From NCBI GenBank assembly GCA_964495595.1, contig CAZBWH010000115.1, forward strand, positions 1 to 6,205: a DNA stretch of 6,205 bases, in the 5' to 3' direction. The position numbers and the translations under genes are program-made. The DNA is from CALMFQ01 sp964495595 (GTDB lineage Bacteria; Pseudomonadota; Gammaproteobacteria; Burkholderiales; SCOH01). Positions 1-5,167 of this stretch are shown piece by piece. The notes under the pieces were generated by a model. It saw nothing but the letters and a program-made list of their open reading frames with translations. It searched no databases and had not been told where the DNA came from. The first letter of the stretch is position 1; every line of letters begins with the position of its first letter.

Positions 1-44
1 TTTATAAATCGCCCCACGCCGCTCATGCGCAGTGGGATGAAACG

Positions 45-62
45 ACACCCGGTTCGGGGTGT
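45..62 (+). repeat. Small inverted repeat before portal gene
   Basis: ACACCC (45-50) pairs perfectly with GGGTGT (57-62) around a six-base loop. It ends 8 bases before the Shine-Dalgarno of the portal gene. There is no T tract after it, so it is not an intrinsic terminator by sequence; it might be an mRNA hairpin between the upstream gene and the portal gene, or chance in GC-rich DNA. Confidence 0.3.
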
Positions 63-69
63 GAAACGC

Positions 70-77
70 AAGGAAGG
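70..77 (+). promoter_or_regulatory. Ribosome binding site of portal gene
   Basis: AAGGAAGG ends six bases before the ATG at 84. This supports ATG 84 as the start even though the frame is open further upstream. Confidence 0.7.
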
Positions 78-83
78 CCGTTT

Positions 84-1547
84 ATGCCCGATTCGCTCAA
101 TCCGCAGTTGCAAACCGAAATTGCCACCGCTGCCGGTGATCCGTTCAATCTGATCTACAACGGCCTGCTGCGACCGGATGACGACACGCTGGCCAGCCGT
201 GGCGGCGGCAAAGGGTTGCGCATCTACGACGAACTCGAGCGCGATTGCCATGCCTGGTCGGTACTGCAGAAACGCAAACTGGCGGTGATCGCGCGCCCGC
301 TGCTGATCGAGGCTGCCAGCGACAGTCGCGCCGACCGCAAGGCGCAGGATCTGGTCGCGGCCCAGCTCAAGGCGATCAACTTTGATCATTTGTGCCTGGA
401 TCTGCTGGATGCCCTGCTCAAGGGCTATGCGGTGGCCGAAATCATCTGGTGTATTCGTGATGGTCAGATCGCCATTGAGCGCGTCATGCCGCGCGACCAG
501 CGGCGCTTTGTGTTCGATGCCGAACGGCAACTGCGCCTGTTGAGCCGGGGCCAGCCGTTCAACGGCACGGCCGTGCCGGAGCGCAAGTTCCTGGTGCATC
601 GTTTCGGCGCCAAGGATGGCAACCCGTATGGCAAGGGGCTGGGCACGCGGCTGTTCTGGCCGGTATGGTTCAAGCGCCAGGGCATCCAGTTCTGGCTGAC
701 CTTTGCCGACAAATTCGGCAGCCCCACCGCCGTCGGCAAATATCCGGCCGGCACCACGCCGCAGGACCAGGCCAAGTTACTGTCGGCGCTGGCTGCGCTG
801 GCGCAGGACACCGGCGTCGCCGTTCCCCAGGGCATGGAAATCGGGCTGCTCGAGGCGGCACGGTCCGGCACGGTGAACACCTACGAAAGTCTGTGCCGTT
901 ACATGGATGAGGAAATTTCCAAGGCGGTGCTGGGTGAAACGCTGTCCACCAGCATGGGTAAAAGCGGCGGCAGTTTCGCCGCCAGCCAGACCCATAACGA
1001 GGTCAGGCTCGAATTGGTGCAGGCCGATGCCGATTTGCTGGCTGACAGCCTCAGCGGGCTGGCGCAGTGGATCGTCGATTTCAATCTGCCCGGCGCCCAG
1101 GCCCCGTCGATCCGGCGCGTCTGCAGTGAACCGGAAGACCAGAAAACCCGTGCCGACCGCGACAAAACGATTGTGGATATGGGGTTTCGGCCCACGCTGG
1201 CCTATATCCGCGAAACCTATGGCGAAGGCTGGGAGGAGGCCAACGCAGCCGTGCCCGTGCTGGATAGTGCCAAATCTGCCGCAAACGTGGCGTTTGGCGA
1301 GGCCGGCGATAGCGGACAGACCACGCTGGATCAGGCGCTGACGCTGCTGGCGCCCCAGTTGCAAGCGCTGGCGCAACGGTCGTTGCAGCCGCTGTTGCAG
1401 CGCCTGGGCGATTGCACCAGCTACCAGCAGGCGATTGACACCCTGCAGGAGGCCTATCCGCTGATCGCCACCGAGCCGTTGCAGCAATTGCTGGCGCAGG
1501 TGGATTTCAGCGCCAATCTGTGGGGGGACGGCCATGCAGGCCAGTGA
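84..1547 (+). CDS. gp29: Mu-like portal protein (DUF935, Mu gp29 family)
   Basis: The 487-residue product matches the DUF935/Mu gp29 portal family in length and sequence style. The portal is the dodecameric ring at one prohead vertex through which DNA is packaged and later ejected. Visible family-like segments are an N-terminal stretch with GLRIYDELERDCHAWSVLQKRK (about 44-65), the KGYAVAEIIW core (about 113-122), the GNPYGKGLGTRLFWPVWFKRQ segment in two parts (about 179-199), the FADKFGSPTAVGKYP segment (207-221), and GETLSTSMGKSGGSFAAS (284-301) followed by THNEV. The C-terminal 90 residues are rich in Gln, Leu and Ala (LLAPQLQALAQ and similar) and probably helical. The gene overlaps the next one by 14 bases, typical of translational coupling. 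Nothing suggests truncation. Identification is by recognition of the family, supported by gene order. Confidence 0.93.
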   Translation: MPDSLNPQLQTEIATAAGDPFNLIYNGLLRPDDDTLASRGGGKGLRIYDELERDCHAWSVLQKRKLAVIARPLLIEAASDSRADRKAQDLVAAQLKAINFDHLCLDLLDALLKGYAVAEIIWCIRDGQIAIERVMPRDQRRFVFDAERQLRLLSRGQPFNGTAVPERKFLVHRFGAKDGNPYGKGLGTRLFWPVWFKRQGIQFWLTFADKFGSPTAVGKYPAGTTPQDQAKLLSALAALAQDTGVAVPQGMEIGLLEAARSGTVNTYESLCRYMDEEISKAVLGETLSTSMGKSGGSFAASQTHNEVRLELVQADADLLADSLSGLAQWIVDFNLPGAQAPSIRRVCSEPEDQKTRADRDKTIVDMGFRPTLAYIRETYGEGWEEANAAVPVLDSAKSAANVAFGEAGDSGQTTLDQALTLLAPQLQALAQRSLQPLLQRLGDCTSYQQAIDTLQEAYPLIATEPLQQLLAQVDFSANLWGDGHAGQ

Positions 1548-2868
1548 GCTGCGCGCCCAGTTCAACCGCCCGCCGGCGGCGGCACTGGCGTTTTTCCGGC
1601 AAAAAGGCATGCTGGTCTCGCAACGCTGGACCGACGTCTGGCAAGCGGCGCATGCCAAGGCATTCACGGTGGCCGGCGTGCTCAAGCTGGATGTGCTGCA
1701 GGACATCCGCGACGCGCTCGACAGCGCCATGGCCAATGGCGAACCCTTCGCCAGCTTCCAGCAACGGCTGATCCCCGTCCTGCAGGCCAAGGGCTGGTGG
1801 GGCAAGGCGATTGACACCGATACCGGCGAGATTACCCAGACCATCGGCGACAAGGGCCTGCCGGCCACATTGGGCACGCCGCGCCGCCTGAAGACTATCT
1901 TCCAGACCAACCTGCAAAGCGCCTACATGGCGGGCCGCCACCAGGGCATGCTGGCCAGCGCCGATACGCATCCCTATTGGCAGTATGTTGCGGTGCTGGA
2001 TTTCCGCACCCGCGACAGTCATGCCGCGATGCATGGCAAGGTGTTCCGCTACGACGATCCGATCTGGGATACCCATTACCCGCCCAACGGCTACAACTGC
2101 CGCTGTCGGGTACGCCCCTTGTCGCAGCATTCGCTCAATGAAGAAAAGCTGGCGTTGTCCAGCTCGGTCGGCCAGTTGCGCGAAGCCTTCGTGCCCGTGT
2201 CGCGCCGCGATCCGACGCAAGGCTATCAACCGGTGACCGTATTCCAGTCGCCTGAGATGCCGAACGGCTTCGCACCCGACCCAGGGTTTAATTTCAATCC
2301 GGCCAAGGCGGCCTTTCAGCCGGAGCTGGATCGCTACGACTACCGGGTGGCGCGGCAGTATGTGCAAGGGGTGTTGACGGGGCCGGCGTTTGCTGGCTGG
2401 TATAAGGAGCTGGGGGGTGGGTTGGCTGAGTTGCGTGCGGCCAATCCAGGTTTGGATTCGGCTGCGTTGAGGACATTGGCCGCCGAGCAGGTGGCGGTTG
2501 GGCAACTCTATCCAGTTGCCGTTCTGGACGATGTTAGCCGCGAATTGTTGGGCGCGACGACTCGCGTTGTACGGGTTTCGGATGAAACCATGTTAAAGCA
2601 ACTGATCCATCGTGACGGCCAGGACCTTGGGTTGGCAGATTATGCGATGTTGCAAGAAACGATTGAACAGGCGCAATTGATTGTCAGGGACAGCGAATCG
2701 ACTTTGGTTTTTATTCGTCGAGGCGATCGGCTTTACCATGCGGCCATTAAGAAAACCCGCTCAGGAAAGGCGCTTTTCCTGACTTCGTTTCGCCTGGCCA
2801 GTGATAAAACTGCTGCGCAAGCGGCCAAGCGCGGAGAGGTATTGCGGAATGTGTTATGGGAGGAGTAG
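1534..2868 (+). CDS. F: MuF minor head protein with C-terminal PBECR2-like nuclease domain
   Basis: The 444-residue product has two parts. Residues about 1-235 are the phage head morphogenesis (SPP1 gp7 / Mu gpF) domain: helices first, then LDFRTRDSHAAMHGKVF (155-171) and HYPPNGYNCRCRV (181-193), the hallmark His/Cys-containing end of this family. This protein sits with the portal at the vertex and in relatives is packaged inside the head. After a linker (235-330), residues about 335-435 resemble the PBECR2 domain, one of the phage Barnase-EndoU-ColicinE5/D-RelE-like nucleases: VVRVSDETMLKQLIH, then DYAMLQETIEQAQLIV, a beta-rich TLVFIRRGDRLYHAAIKKT, and LFLTSFR. His359, His402, Lys406-407 and Ser418 are candidate active-site residues; this is inferred. 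The start at ATG 1534 overlaps the portal gene and follows a G-rich GGGGGGA element. GC falls to about 50% in the 3' third, suggesting an exchanged C-terminal tip. Nuclease activity is untested. Confidence 0.9.
   Translation: MQASELRAQFNRPPAAALAFFRQKGMLVSQRWTDVWQAAHAKAFTVAGVLKLDVLQDIRDALDSAMANGEPFASFQQRLIPVLQAKGWWGKAIDTDTGEITQTIGDKGLPATLGTPRRLKTIFQTNLQSAYMAGRHQGMLASADTHPYWQYVAVLDFRTRDSHAAMHGKVFRYDDPIWDTHYPPNGYNCRCRVRPLSQHSLNEEKLALSSSVGQLREAFVPVSRRDPTQGYQPVTVFQSPEMPNGFAPDPGFNFNPAKAAFQPELDRYDYRVARQYVQGVLTGPAFAGWYKELGGGLAELRAANPGLDSAALRTLAAEQVAVGQLYPVAVLDDVSRELLGATTRVVRVSDETMLKQLIHRDGQDLGLADYAMLQETIEQAQLIVRDSESTLVFIRRGDRLYHAAIKKTRSGKALFLTSFRLASDKTAAQAAKRGEVLRNVLWEE
2536..2838 (+). other. PBECR2-like nuclease domain of the MuF protein
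   Basis: This is the part of the minor head gene coding for residues about 335-435. The predicted pattern is helix, strands, then a Ser-Phe strand (TSFR), which fits the compact BECR nuclease fold. Members of these domain families are found as C-terminal tips of MuF proteins and in polyvalent phage proteins. Base composition is about 47-52% GC over 2581-2820, compared with about 65-70% in parts of the portal gene. Boundaries are approximate, and the assignment is by recognition rather than search. Confidence 0.7.
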
Positions 2869-2975
2869 GCCTCAGGAGGGGCTGCCTGCACCCTCACGCG
2901 ATCCGTCTTGCGACGTCCTACGGCCGGCAGATTCACCGTGTTTCCGAGGCCATATACTTATTATAAGGCACAATC
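2869..2975. other. Gap between F and G genes
   Basis: This 107-base gap breaks the otherwise tight head operon. GGCCTC (2868-2873, overlapping the F stop) and GAGGCC (2946-2951) form a distant six-base inverted repeat, and CGTC/GACG form a tiny hairpin at 2904-2915. A TA-rich stretch at 2952-2966 contains TATTAT (2959-2964), which looks like a -10 element, but no good -35 stands 16-18 bases upstream; TTCACC at 2932-2937 is 21 bases away. AAGG at 2965-2968 is the likely weak ribosome binding site of the next gene. No terminator T tract is seen. Confidence 0.4.
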
Positions 2976-3467
2976 ATGAACGTTGAAATTACGGTAGACA
3001 GCGGCGCGGTGCTCGCCGCATTCAATCGCCTGCAGGCGGCTGCACGCGATACCACGCCGTTGATGCGGGCCGTGGCCACCGAACTGCTGTCGCAAACCGA
3101 GCGTAATTTCGATCTGCAGGGGCGGCCGGACTGGGTGGACTTGCGCCCCTCCACGATCCTGCAGCGCGCCAAGCAAGGCACCTGGCCAGGCAAGATACTG
3201 CAGCGCAGTGCCGGCGGGCTGGCGGCCTCGGTGTTCGCCCAGGCCGACCGTGATTCCGCATTTATAGGTGTCGGCAAGGTGTATGCGGCAATCCACCAGT
3301 TTGGCGGTCAGGCCGGCCGAGGGCGCAAGGTCGCGATTCCGGCCCGGCCTTTTCTGCCCATTATCGGCAGCGGCCCGTCGGCGCAACTGGCGCCGTATGC
3401 CGATCAATCCATCCGTGCCATCATCGAGGCCGCCATGCTGAAATGGATTGACGACAGCGCAGGGTGA
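2976..3467 (+). CDS. G: Phage virion morphogenesis protein (Mu gpG / gp31 family)
   Basis: The 163-residue product fits the phage virion morphogenesis family (Mu gpG, related to P2 gpS tail completion). It is thought to act at the head-tail joining stage. Recognisable segments are the N-terminal IEITVD-like strand start (MNVEITVDSG), NFDLQGRPDWVDLRPSTI (44-61), ILQRSAGGLAAS (74-85), and the family-typical YAAIHQFGGQAGRG (103-116) followed by IPARPFLP (121-128). The start ATG is preceded by a weak AAGG seven bases away, so expression may be lower than that of its neighbours or depend on structure in the leader. Length is ordinary for the family and no damage is visible. The function is inferred from family and from its position between F and I. 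Confidence 0.9.
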   Translation: MNVEITVDSGAVLAAFNRLQAAARDTTPLMRAVATELLSQTERNFDLQGRPDWVDLRPSTILQRAKQGTWPGKILQRSAGGLAASVFAQADRDSAFIGVGKVYAAIHQFGGQAGRGRKVAIPARPFLPIIGSGPSAQLAPYADQSIRAIIEAAMLKWIDDSAG

Positions 3468-3490
3468 GCCTGCTCCGAATCATATCGCCA

Positions 3491-3622
3491 CAATCGCCCG
3501 CTATCGCATTGCCGTGCCAAGCTGGCAAATTCCCCCGCACCCAATCGCGCCATGCGAATTTAACGGGGGGTTAACGGGGTGCAATCGCCATGTCCACGCC
3601 ACGCCAGCACGCGCACAATCGC
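3491..3622 (+). repeat. Four direct CAATCGC motifs
   Basis: CAATCGC occurs at 3491-3497, 3542-3548, 3582-3588 and 3616-3622, all in the same orientation, with start-to-start distances of 51, 40 and 34 bases. All four fall inside the gene-free gap. Seven-base repeats can arise by chance, but four in 132 bases is well above expectation for random DNA. Confidence 0.6.
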
Positions 3623-3635
3623 TAACCCCGTTAAA
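3559..3635. repeat. TTAACGGGG direct and inverted repeats
   Basis: TTAACGGGG is present at 3560-3568 and 3571-3579, an 11-base offset that puts both on the same face of the helix, and as its reverse complement at 3626-3634. The inverted copy pairs perfectly over ten bases either with 3559-3568 (TTTAACGGGG) or with 3571-3580 (TTAACGGGGT), giving two mutually exclusive stems with 57- or 44-base loops. A CAATCGC motif lies beside the second direct copy and another directly precedes the inverted copy. This may be a paired operator or an RNA switch-like fold; there is no T tract to make it a terminator. Confidence 0.65.
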
Positions 3636-3650
3636 AGCCCCGCGCCAGCT

Positions 3651-3670
3651 TGCCGCCGATACTGGCGGCA
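3651..3670 (+). repeat. Hairpin ending on a possible start codon
   Basis: TGCCGCC (3651-3657) pairs with GGCGGCA (3664-3670) around the loop GATACT. The last paired base is the A of ATG 3670, an alternative start in the protease frame. No T run follows. If ATG 3670 were used, the hairpin would cover its ribosome binding region, which makes the later ATG at 3736 the better choice, or would make this start structure-controlled. Confidence 0.5.
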
Positions 3671-3735
3671 TGAATGCGAAACCCACTGACGCCCGTCAAC
3701 TTATCGCCCCGGTGGCCGCTACGCAGAATAGCGGC

Positions 3736-4737
3736 ATGAAACCGAATCTCGCCGTTCTCACCGCCCAGCTCGTCACTACCGACAACAGCATCCAGCTGCT
3801 GCCGGCGGGTGAATTTCGCGCCTCCGACGGCCGGCCCGGCCCCGGCAAGAGCTGGAAGCTGGATGCCACTATCGCCGCCCAGGTGATCGCACTGGCCGCC
3901 GCCCGCGCCAACGATTTCGTTATCGATTACGAGCACCAGACCCTGTACACCGAAGCCAATGGCCAGCCTGCGCCCGCAGCCGGCTGGTTTAGCGGTTTGG
4001 AATGGCGTGAAGGCCAAGGGCTGTATGCAACAGGCTTGCGCTGGACGCCGCGTGCCAAGCAAATGATTGACGACGAGGAATACCGCTATCAGAGCGCAGT
4101 CTTCAGCTTCGACAAGGATGGCCGCGTGCTGCAGCTGATGCATGCCTGCCTCACCAACAACCCGGCTCTGGATGGTCTTGATCCAGTCGCCGCACTGCGT
4201 TTTGCCCACCAAACCCCCACCCCGGAGGAATCACCCATGGATCGTAAAGAGCTGCTGGCGCTGCTCGGCTTGCCCGACACCGCCAGCGATGAACAGATCA
4301 AGGCCGGCATGGCGGCGCTGAAAGCGAAGGCTGATAGCGCTGCCGGCCTGCAGGCCGAAGTGGCCAGCCTGAAAACCGCCACGCCTGACCCGGCCAAATT
4401 TGTATCGGTCGAAGTGATGAACGGCTTGCGCAACGACGTGGCCGCGCTGACCGCCCGTGTCAACGGCGAAGAAGCCGACACCCTGATCAAGGGCGCACTG
4501 GCCGATGGCCGCCTGCTGCCGGCACAGGAACCTTGGGCCAAAGACCTGGCAAAAACCAATCTGGCCGCGCTGAAGCAGTACATCGATACCGCGCAGCCGA
4601 TTGCCGCGCTGCGTGGCCAGCAGACTGACGGCAAGCAGCCGCAGACCGACAAACCCGGTCAGCTCAGTGAAGTCGAGCTGGCCATCTGCCGCAACCTCGG
4701 TGTCAGCCAAGAGGCTTACACCAAGGCCAAGGTTTAA
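3736..4737 (+). CDS. I: Mu-like prohead protease with scaffold C-terminus (gpI / gp32)
   Basis: From ATG 3736 the product has 333 residues, close to Mu gpI. The protease part (about 1-155) carries IQLLPAGEFRASDGRP (19-34), VIDYEHQTL (62-70), NGQPAPAAGWF (75-85), YRYQSAVFSFD (116-126) and the HACLTNNPALDGLD segment (136-149), all typical of Mu-like I proteins. By analogy with other prohead proteases, His67 and Ser120 are candidate catalytic residues; this is inferred. It would cleave scaffold during head maturation. Residues about 168-333 form the scaffold part with a coiled-coil-like stretch (about 187-213) and a charged, Gln-rich C-terminal region. The start is uncertain: ATG 3670 (22 residues longer) and TTG 3448 are also in frame, none with a good Shine-Dalgarno. 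Family proteins begin shortly before QLLPAGEF, which favours 3736. Confidence 0.9.
   Translation: MKPNLAVLTAQLVTTDNSIQLLPAGEFRASDGRPGPGKSWKLDATIAAQVIALAAARANDFVIDYEHQTLYTEANGQPAPAAGWFSGLEWREGQGLYATGLRWTPRAKQMIDDEEYRYQSAVFSFDKDGRVLQLMHACLTNNPALDGLDPVAALRFAHQTPTPEESPMDRKELLALLGLPDTASDEQIKAGMAALKAKADSAAGLQAEVASLKTATPDPAKFVSVEVMNGLRNDVAALTARVNGEEADTLIKGALADGRLLPAQEPWAKDLAKTNLAALKQYIDTAQPIAALRGQQTDGKQPQTDKPGQLSEVELAICRNLGVSQEAYTKAKV
4224..4230 (+). promoter_or_regulatory. Internal ribosome binding site for scaffold
   Basis: GGAGGAA lies six bases before an in-frame ATG at 4237, inside the protease gene. It is the best Shine-Dalgarno of the window and stronger than anything before the protease start itself. 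It falls exactly where the protease domain ends, which argues for genuine internal initiation. Confidence 0.8.
4237..4737 (+). CDS. Z: Nested scaffold protein (Mu gpZ type), internal start in I
   Basis: In-frame initiation at ATG 4237 would give a 166-residue protein identical to the C-terminal half of the protease. Mu I/Z and lambda C/Nu3 are known to make their scaffold in this way. The protein begins MDRKELLALLGLPDTASDEQ, then has a helix-rich part, IKAGMAALKAKADSAAGL followed by QAEVASLK (24-48), a middle region NGLRNDVAALTARVN, and a C-terminal segment ending with ELAICRNLGVSQEAYTKAKV in parts. The charged, Ala/Leu/Lys-rich, helical character is typical of scaffolds, which guide major head protein assembly and are then removed by the protease. 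The strong ribosome binding site suggests scaffold is made in excess over the protease. Internal start use is inferred from sequence, not shown. Confidence 0.8.
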   Translation: MDRKELLALLGLPDTASDEQIKAGMAALKAKADSAAGLQAEVASLKTATPDPAKFVSVEVMNGLRNDVAALTARVNGEEADTLIKGALADGRLLPAQEPWAKDLAKTNLAALKQYIDTAQPIAALRGQQTDGKQPQTDKPGQLSEVELAICRNLGVSQEAYTKAKV

Positions 4738-4746
4738 GGAGCCGAC

Positions 4747-5157
4747 ATGGCTGCATTGACCCAGGATCGCAAGATCACCCGCCGTTCCGGCCGCGACCTG
4801 TCGCTGCCGGCGGAAGCCGCCACCACCATCTACCAGGGCGCCATCGTCGTGGTGAACAGCAGCGGCAACGCCGTCAAGGGCGCCGCCAACCAGAACGGCC
4901 TGCGCGCTGCCGGCATCGCCGAGGAACCGGCGGTGAACCCCGGCGCTGCCGGTGCGGTGGCCGTCAAGGTGCGCCGCGGCGAGAGCTTTCTGCTCGCCAA
5001 TGGCACCGCTGCCGACCTGCTGGCCCGCGCCGACATCGGCGCCACCTGCTACGTGATCGACGATCAGACCGTCGGCAAAACCAATGGCTCCACCACCCGC
5101 GCTGTGGCCGGCATCGTGCGCGATGTCGATGCAGACGGGGTGTGGGTCGAAATCTAA
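4747..5157 (+). CDS. Probable capsid decoration/cement protein (gp33 position)
   Basis: The 136-residue product lies between the scaffold and major head genes, where Mu has gp33. It has a short basic N-terminus (DRKITRRSGRDLSLP, 7-21), then a beta-rich, Ala/Gly/Val-rich body: TIYQGAIVVVNSSGNAVKG (27-45), AAGIAEEPAVNPG (54-66), VAVKVRRGESFLLANG (71-86) and CYVIDDQTVGKT with a final VAGIVRDVDADGVWVEI. The pattern of small beta strands with an IYQGA..VVN start and a late IVRDVD element resembles small capsid cement or decoration proteins of many tailed phages. No signal peptide, membrane segment or catalytic motif is seen. AAGGAG at 4736-4741 overlaps the stop of the gene before and sits five bases from the ATG, so translation is probably efficient and coupled. 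The role is inferred from pattern and place. Confidence 0.7.
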   Translation: MAALTQDRKITRRSGRDLSLPAEAATTIYQGAIVVVNSSGNAVKGAANQNGLRAAGIAEEPAVNPGAAGAVAVKVRRGESFLLANGTAADLLARADIGATCYVIDDQTVGKTNGSTTRAVAGIVRDVDADGVWVEI

Positions 5158-5167
5158 GGGGAATCAG

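Larger units (their letters stand above)
1..83. other. Leader upstream of portal gene
   Basis: No gene can be supported here. In the second frame a TAA lies at 5-7 and could be the end of an upstream gene; in Mu-like phages that gene is the large terminase subunit, but too few codons remain to identify it. The portal reading frame is itself open from base 3 to the ATG at 84 with no stop, yet those codons (many H, T, G, C) do not resemble the portal N-terminus and lack another start codon. The stretch contains a small hairpin and the portal ribosome binding site. Confidence 0.4.
3468..3735. other. Non-coding gap between G and I with repeated motifs
   Basis: A 268-base stretch with no gene I can support. 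The protease frame is open back to a TTG at 3448, which overlaps the end of G, but the 96 extra residues are poor in protein-like pattern (many Pro, His, Arg, Ala) and the known family begins only about 20 residues before QLLPAGEFRA. The stretch holds four CAATCGC motifs, three TTAACGGGG copies, a TGCCA/TGGCA hairpin (3515-3527) and a GC-rich hairpin ending on the ATG at 3670. These features suggest a regulatory or structured RNA region, or DNA sites for a phage or host protein; which one is not visible. Confidence 0.55.

Noticed and set aside
777..1910. Long open frame on the - strand (377 codons)
   Set aside because: It lies opposite two well-identified phage genes and crosses their junction; its product is rich in Arg, Gln and Ala with no family pattern. 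It is a by-product of GC-rich codon usage.
1507..2505. Long open frame on the - strand (332 codons)
   Set aside because: Opposite the F gene with hallmark motifs on the + strand; the translation has no recognisable domain and ends where composition shifts.
2932..2964. Promoter with TTCACC and TATTAT before gene G
   Set aside because: The spacer is 21 bases, too long for a normal sigma-70 promoter, and the -35 match is poor; kept only as a remark in the gap entry.
2801..2986. 61-codon + strand frame spanning the end of F, the gap and the start of G, as a possible immunity gene
   Set aside because: It overlaps the coding end of F and start of G, starts without a Shine-Dalgarno, and its residues (many Arg, Pro, Cys, Ser) look like an out-of-frame reading.
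3491..3622. CRISPR array made of the CAATCGC motifs
   Set aside because: Repeats are only seven bases and spacing is irregular (51, 40, 34), unlike CRISPR repeats of 23-40 bases with even spacers.
3448..3735. N-terminal extension of the protease starting at TTG 3448
   Set aside because: Weak start codon without ribosome binding site, overlap with G, residues unlike known protease N-termini, and strong nucleotide motifs that explain the stretch better as non-coding.
5084..5167. Upstream start of the major head gene at ATG 5084
   Set aside because: It lies within the preceding gene and has no good Shine-Dalgarno, while ATG 5168 has AAGGGGA at correct distance and yields the family-typical length.
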